Positions 27,311 to 38,090 of a DNA stretch of 64,000 bases are shown piece after piece; position 1 is the stretch's first letter; each line of letters starts with the position of its first letter. This DNA is from Arbacia lixula (Eukaryota; Echinodermata; Echinoidea; Arbacioida; Arbaciidae): NCBI GenBank assembly GCA_963669155.1, contig OZ022584.1, forward strand, positions 7,027,362-7,091,361, written 5' to 3'. Below the pieces are notes generated by a model. The model made no database searches. It was not told the DNA's origin and saw only the letters and a program-made list of their open reading frames with translations. The translations under genes were made by a program, and so were the position numbers.

Positions 27311-29818
27311 AAGCCTTACAAAGATAGACACATACATTTCCATTTTGTGATAATGCAATAAAATATATGGTTAAGTTTCATTATTACATGAACTTCTTGA
27401 AAATTAACGTTTGAATGTCAGCTGTATATGGATTAACATGTATGTGAAGAATATATTTTTAAACCAATACGATCAATTCTCCTGTAAGATTAATACAAGT
27501 GCGTTCCTCAATCTGCATCTGATCACCAAACCTAACTCCTCTGAGATAAAACAAATACATCTACAACATTTATTTACATGGAGAATTTATATAATTTACC
27601 TTTATTTCATGAAGTATGTAGCTGCAAGACTGGATACTCCATGTATCACAATGTATGATGTATCATTTACTTTCCGTTTTCTGACCATTTCGTTATATAA
27701 ATGGTTATCAACAAAAAGTATTTGTCACAATCCTTCACTTTTCAAACAAGATACAATCGTTGACACAAATACACTGCATCAACAACTTCCATTGCCACAA
27801 ATTCATACGGGCTCCAATTAGCATAATGTGCAGGTAGAGGTCGACTATGATGCCAGTTCAGACTTACACGCTTGGCAGTATGGCATAATATCATTCAAAG
27901 AGACCAACAGGAGCTTGAATGAACTGGTTCAAAAATCAAGCTACGCCTCCCTGCCACCACCTTTCGAAATGAAGTATGCACTTATAAAAAAAAAACTAGC
28001 CTTTCTTGTGATAAATTAATCTAAATAAGCCAAAGAAATGTAAGGGAAATTGGAAGTGCAGCTCGTGTTTTAGTATCCACCCATGATCGAACGCGGGTCA
28101 GTGGCTTACATACTGCTGTCTTTTTAACAGCTAGGCCACGGAGATATTCAACCATGAATATGGTCTTATGTTATGTAGACAGAATTTCGAAAGATCCCTT
28201 TTAAATTGTACCTGTTTAAAAAAAAAAAAAAACATGTTCACTGACTACAAGTTTAAGATCAACTAACTTTGATCATGCTCTTTCACGAATCAGTCTAGAT
28301 TTGTGAAAAATGTATTCCATGTCGTATTATATTTACATTGAATTGAAATAGCGCCATCACAATTATTCATGCTCATGATATAGAGGGATAACTCAACTCA
28401 TACCTCGCCACATTAAATTCTTTAGACTTAATATGTTTAACTGACTCAATATAGATATTGGTATAATCAATCTTATACTATAATTTCAATCATATATTCA
28501 TCACAAATATAATGATGTTTCATAATGAGTAACGTTATATAGCTTATACGTTTTACATACATAACTTTATCAAAGCTGTTACAATCAGGTGTGTTGCTCA
28601 AAAGAAAGTTGCTTTTGGGATAATTTTGCTTAAATCTGTGTGCATTTTGCGAGCAAGAAAATGGAATTACTTGTTGCCTGCAAGCGATCTCATAAACAAT
28701 GCTTACACATGCATGCAGAGAACAAATACTTTTTATTCTTCCGTGAATGATGTTCACACACTGATCTCTACACTGAACTCTATACATTAATGTAGAGATC
28801 ATCACACCATCGTCACATTTTGTTATGCTTTTGATGAGGAACTGCTCGCTGAAGACAAATAATGAATTTCACCACAAGTAGAAGGTTATACACGCGGACA
28901 AAGCAATTGCCTAAAGACAGTGTGTTCCTTTTGCAGGTCAAAAAAGAGATGGTAAAAAAACATGGAACATGTAAAAAGATGCAGTATCAGAACATCCCTC
29001 CAAATGATAGATCCGAAAACTGAAATCGCTAGATTTTGAGCGGGTTGTCCGAAACCTATAGCCTAGAGATCGGAGACCGCTATATGGTCCGCTTCACTGT
29101 GCATGCAATCCAACATCGCGTTCTAACAGGAACATTATGATTATGAATGGAGACTATGGTCGGTGAGTTTCAAACGAGGAAACAAGGAAAGTTTTTCATG
29201 TTTCCTGAAAATGTTCGCGAAGCTATGACTGTGCAATTTTATTCACGTTATTGTTGGGGTATACTGCTGATTCCTGCGGAGTTTCATGACTTTGGCAAAT
29301 GGGACACCCCGTCTTTACAGGCTGATCCTGTGGTAAGCAATAACTTGCGCTCGAAGCAATTGCAAATTTTCTGTCTTTTTTTCTATTAATACTTCCCATT
29401 GATAAAAATTAAGGTTTACAGGGTCTTCTTCAAACGCCAAAAGCTTGGATTCAAGCAGAGATCTAATCAAGAGTCTCGCCTACGTCTTTGTTTCATTTCT
29501 GAAGTCTAATATTTACTCAAAATGAGACACCTTTTTCATTAGAGGGGCAAAACATATCTTCTTACATAGAAGAAATTATGCAAATCTGTTTCAATCTTTT
29601 GAGTTTTAGATTTCCCCAAACCTGTTTTCGGTATACAAAGCTGTGCTATGAAAATGTGTTCTTGTTCTGATGGAAACCCCAGACGGTGTTTGACTCTACA
29701 TATCTCTCGTTGGTATGTCCTGCTTGCCTCTGTAGCAAGAGTAGAGAGCCTCTATGAACCACAAGAAACACTGTCAAGAAACGAAAGTTGCTAGTAGGAA
29801 GAGGGCGCTGTGCAAAGC
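27311..29818. other. Convergent intergenic region, part 2
   Basis: No exon is supported. A tRNA-like segment lies at 28078-28143. Frames such as 27411-27821 (plus) and 29147-29389 (plus) are open but match no family recognised here. Confidence 0.4.
28078..28143 (-). other. tRNA-like sequence, possible SINE head
   Basis: On the minus strand TCCGTGGCCTAGCTGTTAAA begins an A-box-like region, and GCGTTCGATCATGGG matches a B-box (GTTCGATC) about 45 nt downstream. The acceptor-stem ends do not pair well, so a functional tRNA is unlikely; a tRNA-derived retroposon remnant is more plausible. Confidence 0.35.
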
Positions 29819-29824
29819 TTTATT
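29819..29824 (-). promoter_or_regulatory. FMO: Candidate poly(A) signal for the FMO gene
   Basis: AATAAA on the minus strand lies about 100 nt past the FMO stop codon, a suitable distance for a short 3' UTR. Confidence 0.5.
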
Positions 29825-29922
29825 GAAAAAGATATCAACCCTGTTGAACCTCTGGTGAATTTTTATAATAAAACCCCAGACCTCCTTTGTTATCTGCTGA
29901 ATCATCTTTTTGTTGATATGTC

Positions 29923-30288
29923 CTACTTCTTACTTTGGTAAGCCTTTGTGAGCCAGAAGAGGCACTGGAAGCATATAAAAGTAGTTGCTAGAAGGACGGC
30001 AATGACGGCGTGTGGTGTATTGGAGGCCAAAGACGTGAGCACCCCGCATTTCCTCGCTCTGTCCGAGCACAAAATGACCGGCCTGTTTGTCGGGACGGTG
30101 GTGATGTTGAGTAAGGATTCGCGGGCACCGGGTATGGAGCGAGGCCCGAAGAGGCGGTAGGAGACCGGGTAAGCCGGCTTGCAGTAGAAGTGGTAGGCGA
30201 GCACGGGATCGCTTAGGAGAAGGCGTACGGGGTTGGGCATGGCGCCGATATCAGCGGCAAGCTGGTCTTTGTAGGCTGTCCCTGATAG
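29923..30288 (-). CDS. FMO: Flavin-containing monooxygenase, exon 7 (C-terminus, membrane anchor)
   Basis: The acceptor TTTACAG precedes CTATCAGGG, and the frame runs 121 codons to a stop. It starts LSGTAYKDQLAADIGAMPNP. The YKDQLA..IG.MPN, LLLSDP.LAYH and YR(L)(F)GP...GAR blocks match the conserved C-terminal part of animal FMOs. The last 25 or so residues are hydrophobic then basic (LLATTFICFQCLFWL, ending KAYQSKK), the usual C-terminal anchor holding FMOs in the endoplasmic reticulum membrane. The middle (about residues 470-510 of the whole) is poorly conserved. Confidence 0.92.
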   Translation of the reverse strand, partial: LSGTAYKDQLAADIGAMPNPVRLLLSDPVLAYHFYCKPAYPVSYRLFGPRSIPGARESLLNITTVPTNRPVILCSDRARKCGVLTSLASNTPHAVIAVLLATTFICFQCLFWLTKAYQSKK

Positions 30289-31855
30289 CTGTAAATAACA
30301 ATATTAACAAAGAGAGTTCGGAGCTATCATCAAGTATACACTACAGCTCAAAAGAATTGGCATAGGGAAAGGGAAAGGGGAGAAAGGGAATGAGCCACAG
30401 TTTTTAATCGCGGTATATTTTGTCCAGTTGAGCATGAAACACTATGCATTAGCCTAAAAAGTATCATGTTTCATGCTGAACTGGACAAAATATACCGCGG
30501 TTCAAAGCTGCGGCTCCTTCCCTTTCTTCCCTTTTCCTTTACCCGATGGAATTTCTTTGAGCTGTAGTGTACATGTTGGTGGGACACAGTGGATCTTAAC
30601 CTCGAAGGCCTTTCAAGCTCGCGAAAGTCATGTGCTACAAAATATACTGGTTCATTCAAACTATATGGCTTGTTCATTTTGTCAATCACAATCTTGAAGG
30701 GTCACAATGACTGTCTCGTTCAATTAATTGGAAGGTTTATCATTCACTGTGCAGAATCCTTGAAAGGTCGATGACCTCTGCTTCTCCCTCCACACATTTT
30801 ATTACTGCTGTTAGTGTGTTATGTTATTATGTTTCTTTTTTCATATATCAATATGTAATGTGATTGAAGTTTGTCGAAATGAATGAAATACAAATAAATT
30901 AAATGAAACTGACTATGAATAGCAGTGTAAGTGTTGAATATATCTGGCTCGCACAAGTTTATGACGTTTCAGGTTATTTAAATAGCTTTTCAAACTGGTG
31001 GTTTGACATTTTCCTATTCCTCCGACATGTATGATTAAAGAAGGAAGAGGAAAATGTATTACAAATATTATCTTGCGTCAGATGGAGTAAATGTGAGACA
31101 CCCCTGATCAATGCTGAATAAAGTAGCTCTACGCTAACACCAGAGCAGCGGTGCCTCATTCTGCCCTAATCTGACAAAAGGACGCAAGTGACAAATCACT
31201 CTAATCTGGGTTATTGGAATTCTTAGATTGTACCCAGTATTCCCTACATACAGGAAAAATATGGACAAGAAATCTTGCTGCGATATCAATCTCACATGAT
31301 GTGGTGTTGCACTGTTGCCAATGCAAGTGACAGACACATTTTGCTCATTTACAAGAAAAGTATCTTTTCTTAGTTGCTTCCTTTTGTCAGGGTAGGGCAA
31401 TATTGGTCTGCACCTTGAATGCCATGGGAATCGTACGTTTCGAATCAAATCCCGTTCCATCGTATCTATTTCCCACAGATGCGGTCAGTATGTCACCAAC
31501 GTGTTATTTTTTAGTACGGGAAAGAAAATGGATGACGTCAACAATAGCTGTTCTGCACCAAGAGACGACTCTTCAGATCGTGTAATAAGAATCTATAGGC
31601 TAGACAAAAGCACATCTTAATGCAGTAACATTGATTAACATACCAATGATTATTATGTATATTGTAAAACATTTTAGTCCAAATTAACCATGGATGAAAA
31701 CATTTGATTTTGCTTTTTATTCACAGTTCACTACACGAGATATAGGTCTACTCAGGGTGTGAATTTACATGGGTGCAATCATTTATACTTGCTTTGGAAC
31801 ATACACTTTGGAGTAAGTCGCTCCATGTATAAAGAAACATGTAGGTCTACCGTAC
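30289..31855 (-). other. FMO: FMO intron 6
   Basis: It contains the TA-flanked palindromic MITE at 30337-30571; no exon is supported in the rest. The splice sites are GTACGG at 31855 and TTTACAG at 30289 (minus strand). Confidence 0.7.
30337..30571. mobile_element. TA-flanked palindromic MITE (CACTACAGCTCAAA termini), copy 2
   Basis: Same family as 7558-7785: CACTACAGCTCAAAAGAATT to TTTCTTTGAGCTGTAGTG, TA at both edges, and the same central TATATTTTGTCCAGTT/AACTGGACAAAATATA stem and CATTAGCCTAAAAAG loop. It lies in intron 6 of the FMO gene. Confidence 0.9.
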
Positions 31856-32103
31856 CAAGGGTGTAAATTTCCCGTAACGCTCGGTCTTCTTCCTCCTGTC
31901 TGTTGAGATCTCTTGGAGCATCTTTGTTCTGCCTGGAAGTGAGATCTTCTTGAGAAGAACTTGGACGGAGTAGCGAGCCTGCAGCTCCACGATGGGGCTG
32001 ATTCCAGACAGTCTCTGGAGGATGAAGCCGATGACTGACAGGGTCGGGTGGGCCAGGCGCGCTGGCAGCATGTACTTGTACAGGTTCAGGTCCCTGAAGT
32101 CAT
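31856..32103 (-). CDS. FMO: Flavin-containing monooxygenase, exon 6
   Basis: The acceptor CTTCCTGCAG joins in phase 1 to the exon at 32325, and the donor is TTG/GTACGG in phase 0. It encodes (D)DFRDLNLYKYMLPARLAHPT and then LSVIGFILQRLSGISPIVEL QAR. LYK..(L/F)P..L.HPTL.VIG and P..ELQARY are conserved FMO C-terminal-half motifs. Confidence 0.94.
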
Positions 32104-32324
32104 CTGCAGGAAGAGTAGTCAGGCCCGAGACTGCTTGGTTAGCATTTAACAAGAGTAAATGTCAGACCCCCTTAGTGTGCTACTTGTGCTATTTTTAGCA
32201 GCTGTAGTGCACTTAATCTCGTATAGGGGCAATGTGTATGTCACACAAAGAGTTCATAAGCGTATTATGTTCGGGGCATACAAACTAAGTACTGTATGAA
32301 AAATGACTGTTAAGTTCTTTATAC

Positions 32325-32715
32325 CTGCTAAATCCTTGTCCTTGATATATGGAACGTTGTTGCGGAACCCTGTAGCGAAGACCACACAATTGATGTCCGT
32401 CTGACACGTCCCGTCATCGAAGAAGACCTTCCTTCCTTCAAAGCGATCAACCCCACTCCTGATCTCCACATATCCACTCATGATTTTCATAGGCAGGATA
32501 TCGTTGACCATGAGCCCCTTGAGCTCATGGGGCAGCTCGCTACGGAGGCCGAGGCCCGATAGGTCGCAGGCTTTCTCCATCCTGTCTTTGATCCGGTAGG
32601 CTTGAACAGCCTCTGGCATGAGGTTCCACCAGCGAGTGTTGTCCGGGAGCTCTTGAGGCTGGCAGTCAACCACCCTTGGCATGAGCCATGCCCCGCGCCG
32701 CAGACTAAGGTATAC
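32325..32715 (-). CDS. FMO: Flavin-containing monooxygenase, exon 5
   Basis: The acceptor CACTATGTAG precedes GTATACCTTAG and the donor is GCAG/GTATAA; phase 0 in, phase 1 out, 130 codons. It starts VYLSLRRGAWLMPRVVDCQP, with VYLS.RRGAW the conserved strand after the NADPH motif. Later it has DILP...SG, V..F.G..V.F.DG and VVFATGF (about residues 321-327 of the protein), the FMO FATG(Y/F) motif that links the two dinucleotide-binding domains. A 163-nt CT tract (minus strand) ends 59 nt before the acceptor. Confidence 0.96.
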
Positions 32716-32770
32716 CTACATAGTGTGACAAGGCAGAGCGGGGTAATTACCACTGTGTGCCAATCTGGTG

Positions 32771-32938
<168 letters not shown>

Positions 32939-33439
32939 AAGCTCTCAACCAATCTGTATGTGTGCCAAGTCATTAAAAAAAAAACTCTTCGTGTTCAAGA
33001 TTTCCAAGGAATTAAAAATACAATCTTTAGCATTATGTTGACAAACAAGATTATAGACCATATCAAAGTATTCATATGCTATACATATACTACACATTTC
33101 ACTGTCTTAATCAAAAGTTTCTATGCAAAAGCGTATGATTTAACATGTTGAATGTAAAGATTACCTGGAGTCTGCATTTCCATTCACAGTGACGTGAATT
33201 ACTTGAATGCAAAGCGAGAAGAAGATATGGAGAATGGGGGACACCAAACCAGCCTCCAGGATTACGAGTCAGTCGCACCACAGCCGTTTCCTGGACAACT
33301 TTATATCATTCTAAATTGGTATTCTTTCTTTTCATCCTAATCCAAATGGGAAATATAATCTAGCTGACATTCAAAATTGAAAGATTTATGTAAATGTGAT
33401 GGAAAAAATGTGTTTGTTTCTCTCTCTCTCTCTTTCACG

Positions 33440-33567
33440 TCCAGGTGCACTATATGTGTCCTCTGGTCTCCCCAGTCACGGTGAACACGGTGATCCACCG
33501 ACTGCCCCACGCCCTCATCCTCACAAACAGTTCAGAGGCTACCTCTGTCAGGTCCACATCAGCTCTT
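33440..33567 (-). pseudogene. FMO-like decayed or alternative exon in intron 4
   Basis: On the minus strand one frame reads ADVDLTEVASELFVRMRAWG followed by SRWITVFTVTGE and, eleven codons after it, a TAG. It resembles the NADPH-motif-to-RRGAW segment of FMOs ((S)A.DVA..LS.VAS.V.L..R.G.W). It lies between real exons 4 and 5 and repeats the content of their junction. The upstream acceptor choices put a TGA in frame and no good donor is seen, so it is probably a remnant of a duplicated FMO exon. A plus-strand reading with a good acceptor (CTTTCACGTCCAG) exists but matches nothing recognised. Confidence 0.4.
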
Positions 33568-33823
33568 CAAAGGATAAACCCTACAAAAGGCCAAAAGGGA
33601 CCACAATGCAATATCAATTTAATCTAACTTCATCGAAATATTCTTAAATGTTATCGAACTCCTTGTTTGTGTTGTTGAATACAGGGCTAATTTCAATTCC
33701 TGACATTACTTTTTGGTTGTATTTGGGTATTTTTAATCATTGCTGGAGAGGCGTTTCTTCTTTTCCCTCTCACTCTTTCGATGTGGACCAGACCCCAGGC
33801 AAGCTCTGTATCTCAAGATGTAC

Positions 33824-33879
33824 CTTGCGGGCATATTCACAGGACAGCGTGCTTACGTCGCCAGCAGAATGGGAACTCC
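33824..33879 (-). CDS. FMO: Flavin-containing monooxygenase, exon 4 (NADPH motif)
   Basis: A 56-nt micro-exon. The acceptor is TTTTCATCAAG and the donor AAG/GTACAT; phase 1 in, phase 0 out. Joined to exon 3 it gives VIGSSHSAGDVSTLSCEYAR and K. The G.S.SAGD segment is the NADPH-binding GxSxxA motif (about residues 192-199). Without this exon the NADPH fold would be broken, so the small exon is required. Confidence 0.9.
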
Positions 33880-34269
33880 CTTGATGAAAATGAGGAAGGA
33901 AGTAAGAAATCTTCATTAATTGGAGGAAGAAATCGGAATTCGTTACAGTTGTCATGGAGAAGAGCAAAAAACCCTTCTTCCACCCTTATGACATTGTGTC
34001 TATCTGTTGATCTATATCCATTCTGATCCCGAGCAAACAACTACATTTCACATGATTACTGGTTTCAACTTTGTTTCCACAGAAAGCAATCGAGAGCTGG
34101 TACTATATGGGTCACTAGTGTGGTATGGGCAAATGTACTTTTTTTTTTTTTACTGGAGATTCACAAAATACGGGACCGCTTCATCCTTTACCCAATGAAG
34201 CATTCCAAATAGCGTCAGATTGGTTTTCTTCAGACTACTTACTGATTAAATATAATTCAAGTTACATTT

Positions 34270-35350
34270 CAGTGTGATAAGTGTGAAGAGCTTGTTTGCA
34301 AAAGGAGTTAGATCCACTTTAGACCATTCTCTTTTATACACCCATATTGCAATATTCTTATGCGAAACTAAATTATCATGATATACTACCCTACCATGTG
34401 TACATAACATTGGGTTTAAAAGAAATCTACCTGTCTTCATATAGTTAAAAAAAAAATCAAAAAATTACCTTTGTGGATCTAGCCCCTTTTGCAAACAAAC
34501 TGAAATGGATCTAACTCCTTTTGGAAAAGAAATTATTTTCTTTGCCATTTTTCTTCACTTTTTAATGGAAATTTCAACTTTTCTTTGGTATCATCTCATA
34601 GAGCTACTTAAAATCTATACATTTAGAAAAAAAAATCAAATTTGAAGAAAAATGGATCTAACCCCATTTGCAAATGAGCTCTTCATTTTGTTAGCAAGAG
34701 GGGTTAGATTCACATTTTGTTTGCAAAAGGGGTTAGACCCATTTAAGACCATTCTGAGAAAATCTACTTTTTCATTCTCCAGGAGGGCGTTTCATGAACA
34801 TTTTTCGTCTGACAAGCTGTCTTTTTCCGACAGCTACCATAGTAACAGTCAGAGGCTAGTGCCTCTCAGCCAATCAAAACCGAGGATTTCACTGAAGTTG
34901 TCAGCACTGACCAACAGCACTGTGCTGGCAACGTTCATGAAATGCCCTCCAGTCTTAAAATATTTTTATACGAAACTAAACTGTCATGATATGCTACCCT
35001 ACCATGTGAACATAACATTGGATATAAAAGAAATCTACCTGTCTTCATATTTTCAAACTATTCCCCCCCCCCCCCAAAAAAAAAAAAAAAAAAAAAAATA
35101 CCTTTGTGGATCTAGCCCCTTTTGCAAACAAACTGAAATGGATCTAACCCCTTTTGAAAAAGATGTTATTTTTCTTTGCCATTTTTGTTCACTTTTTAAT
35201 GGGAATTTCAACTTTTCTTTGGTATCACCTTATAGAGCTACTTCAAATCTATATATTGAGACCCCCCCCCAAAAAAAAATAAAAATAAATAAAAATAAAA
35301 TAAAATTTGATGAAAAATGGATTTAACCCCTTTTGCAAATGAGCTCTTCA
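34270..35350. repeat. Tandem duplication of an about 430-bp unit in FMO intron 3
   Basis: Two adjacent copies (about 34270-34700 and 34700-35350) share GGATCTAGCCCCTTTTGCAA, TTCACTTTTTAATGG, ACTACCCTACCATGTG and GAAATCTACCTGTCTTCATA in the same order. The word AACCCCTTTTGCAAA recurs in both orientations. Only the second copy carries the MITE at 34782-34950, which explains its greater length. Confidence 0.8.
34782..34950. mobile_element. 169-bp MITE with GGAGGGCGTTTCATGAAC termini
   Basis: GGAGGGCGTTTCATGAACAT at the left pairs with AACGTTCATGAAATGCCCTCC at the right; inside, CTGACAAGCTGTC and GACAGCTACC give further stem words. It interrupts the second copy of the surrounding tandem duplication and is missing from the first. 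Confidence 0.85.
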
Positions 35351-36041
35351 TATAGTAAAATCACTTGGACTTGATATTCCCCATTTTTTGGAAGCGGTGC
35401 AAGCAAGCCATGGGTTGGAAGGTATGGGAATATTCTGAACGCTGACAGATGAGTGCAACTACACACCCTCTTGTTCCCGCAAAGTTCTCAGTCCAAAAAT
35501 GTTGTGCACGTGGAATGGACAAATGTTATGTCTTGGAAGCAGAAAGACCCTGTAGCAGTGGTGTCAATGAAGAAGTTTATCCGTCCAATCAGAGTGCTCT
35601 TACGATAATTGCAGCAGCACTGCTTAATGTCCAATCTACATCTAGGCTCTTCAGGAATAGCTTGAAGATCGGTATGTATAGACATAACAGGTTGGAGATT
35701 ATAAACTTCCAGAGGGCGTGATCATCAGGAGCGCTTCTATAAGTCCACTGCAGACGATGTGATTGTGCCATGATATAGCCGTCGTAAGGTCCTATGACTG
35801 GACATGTGATGTCCCCTTCTTGTACAACCTCCGGGTCCTGCGATTCAGCTGACAAGACCCGTTTTGCAGCCCACTACCTGTGATGACCTGTTAAATACAG
35901 GGTGCAATTCAAAATATCATGAAATGGAATCCTGCTCTCCTAGTGCCTCCTGGTGCCCCCACCACCGCCACTCCAAAGAACCTAGCGACATGAAGACTGA
36001 AAGTAAAGAGACACTTCCTTCCTTTGGGTTCATAGACTCAC

Positions 36042-36360
36042 CTATAACAAGAACCGTTTTCCCCTTGACATCCGAGCCGCCTCTGAACTGACAGCTATGG
36101 AGAACCTCTCCTTCGAATCCGTCCAGTCCAGGATACTCTGGAATATAGCCTTTGGAGAGATAGCCGCTGCAGATCATGACTGCATCGAAGACTTCAGTTA
36201 CCTCCTCGCCCGCCTTCTCCCGTACCGTCACGGACCATCGTCCTGTGTCTGCGTAGTCATCAGCGGCTCTCAGCCTTATCACTTCATGGTTTAACCGGAT
36301 GTGCTTCTCCAGATGGAAGTGTTTGGCGTAAGCTTTGTAGTATTGGTTAACATCGATTCC
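36042..36360 (-). CDS. FMO: Flavin-containing monooxygenase, exon 3 (FMO signature)
   Basis: The acceptor is TTTAAACCAG and the donor ATAG/GTGAGT; phase 0 in, phase 1 out. It begins GIDVNQYYKAYAKHFHLEKH. FEGEVLHSCQF (about residues 167-177) matches the FMO-identifying motif FxGxxxHxxx(Y/F) exactly. It is preceded by VMICSGYLSKGYIPEYPGLD, the usual FD.V..C(S/T)G....P..PG.., and followed by GKTVLVIG, the start of the NADPH Rossmann strand. Confidence 0.97.
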
Positions 36361-36556
36361 CTGGTTTAAAAGAACACTATATCAAATGTATAGGTCTGTA
36401 AAGGTTCACAGAATTTTAACTATAATTTGTTTTAAAGGTATGCAGTAGTAATGGTAATAATTACGGGCCATATATGATGACAGAACGGTTTTATCGTCAT
36501 CACGGTGTCTGGATTTTGTTTGATATCAACGCTTTACCGATTTAAGATGATTCTTT

Positions 36557-36714
36557 CGTAGTATCCCCTAATCAAACTAGAATGGGACAGCAATGGTCAT
36601 GTTAGTATATCACTCCATTGATGAGGGTTCGTCTTTACCACCCGCAGTCCCCCGTACCGTTACACAAAGCATCAGACATGTTAAAGAGGACTACTGATTA
36701 GGGGTACTAACAGA
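36557..36714. repeat. Short inverted repeat (TAGTATCCCCTAATCA)
   Basis: TAGTATCCCCTAATCA at the left and TGATTAGGGGTACTAA at the right enclose about 125 bp. It is possibly a small MITE in FMO intron 2. Confidence 0.45.
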
Positions 36715-37019
36715 GTATTTCAGAAAGGTCTATATGATGTGTTTCTTCCTGTCAATCCCTTTCCTGAGACATAATTTTTGGGGGAGGTTCAGTAAAATTC
36801 TTATTAATTGGACTATTATCCTTGAAGATCAAGTTTTTACCAATGTTTTTTTGACCACCATATGTGGTTTGAAGAATGTCTACTATACCACGTGCAGTTG
36901 TAAACTTTATATTTGGGAACGGCTGGTCCAATAGATAGCAGTTTATGTACAGTAATGGTTGTCACGAAAATTAATTGGTTGATGTTTATATGATGCTTTT
37001 CTGGAGTGTAAATGATAAG

Positions 37020-37061
37020 GTGTGTATGTGTATGTGTGTGTGTGTGGGGGGGGGGGGGGTC
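37020..37061. repeat. TG microsatellite followed by a G run
   Basis: TGTGTATGTG repeats lead into about 13 G in FMO intron 2. A similar TG-then-G junction occurs at 57787-57834. Confidence 0.85.
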
Positions 37062-37208
37062 ATAATTGCAGTGGGATATGGGGTGATATTAAAGTACGCC
37101 CCGGATCATGAAACAAAATAACAATGATAATTCATGTTACCTTTCTGTGCAAATGTAAGTCTGTGGCACTAAAATGATACGCTACCCAAATTCTAGGAGA
37201 CGGATTAC

Positions 37209-37357
37209 CTGAGGGAAAAGAGGTGCGTCCTTGGGAAAGGGGAAATCGCTAAAAGGTGTCAATTCTTTGCAGATATTGGTGAGCATGCCCCGGTAGATGG
37301 CGGGCGGGCCGTTCGGGTCTAGCCTCACCTTCTCCTCCTCGAAGAACCACGTCCCAC
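37209..37357 (-). CDS. FMO: Flavin-containing monooxygenase, exon 2
   Basis: The acceptor is TCCTTTAAG and the donor CTCAG/GTAATC; phase 1 in, phase 0 out. It encodes (G)GTWFFEEEKVRLDPNGPPAI followed by YRGMLTNICKELTPFSDFPF and ending PLFPQ. GG.W.F and (M)Y..(L).TN..KE...FSDFPFP are hallmark FMO sequences that follow the FAD motif. Confidence 0.96.
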
Positions 37358-37854
37358 CTTAAAGGAGAAATGCATTTTCATGTCAAGTTCTTAAGCCCTA
37401 TTTATTTCAAGCTCTGGAACCATGTTCACCTCTCATTCAATATTTTTTTTAATTTCAAGTTCTGAAACACTTCTCAGTCTATAGGTATTTTCACGATAAA
37501 CGTTACACGGCACAATTTTACCCACTTTTCGATGTGTGTATCTCTCTTGCTAAAAAAATAACTAGAGTTTGTTATTGATACAGTCAATAAAATTGACCTT
37601 GGTGTATAAACTGATATTAAGATTTTCAATGCAACTGCATTTGTTACACTTCAGTGAACAAAAATGTGTCGATCAGTAACTGACGTTACATGAAAAGGAC
37701 ATGCAATTTTAGGGTGTTCAGTAAAATTGAAAGACCTCATGTCTCTAATTGGAGAGTGATGAGTTCAATGAGTAAATATAACTTTGTTACCAGGTTAAGA
37801 TATGTCAAAATATTAAATGATTTGTTATTGTATTTTGAGCATTGGCGAAAATCC

Positions 37855-38090
37855 CGGGGGGACGGGGGGGTCGTGCCCCCCCCCCCCCCCCACACCATTT
37901 CGAAAGGGGGGGGGGGACACAATATGAAATGTCCCCCCCAGTATTTTCGTTCGTGTAAATTTTTTTTTAGAAAAACGTCATAACCCCTCCCCCCCACCAC
38001 CACCACCATTTGGAAAGGGGGGACACAATTTCAAATGTCCCCCCAATACCATCACTACCCCCCCCCCCCCCCCCCCCCCCCCCGCTCAGC
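37855..38090. repeat. C/G-run minisatellite, about 120-bp unit, two copies
   Basis: Each unit contains a C run, CACCATTT(C/G)(G)AAAGGGGGG, GGACACAAT.T.AAATGTCCCCCC, then a spacer. GGGGGGACA...TGTCCCCCC makes each unit a strong stem. A run of more than 20 C closes the array, so exact length may be unreliable. Confidence 0.8.

Noticed and set aside
28078..28143. Functional tRNA gene
   Set aside because: A- and B-box-like words are present, but the acceptor stem does not pair and the anticodon arm is unclear, so it was kept only as tRNA-like.
35589..35888. Minus-strand frame with GDITCPVIGPYDGYIMAQSH in FMO intron 3
   Set aside because: It has an acceptor-like AG upstream, but the FMO exons on either side join perfectly without it and the peptide matches no FMO segment or other family I recognise.
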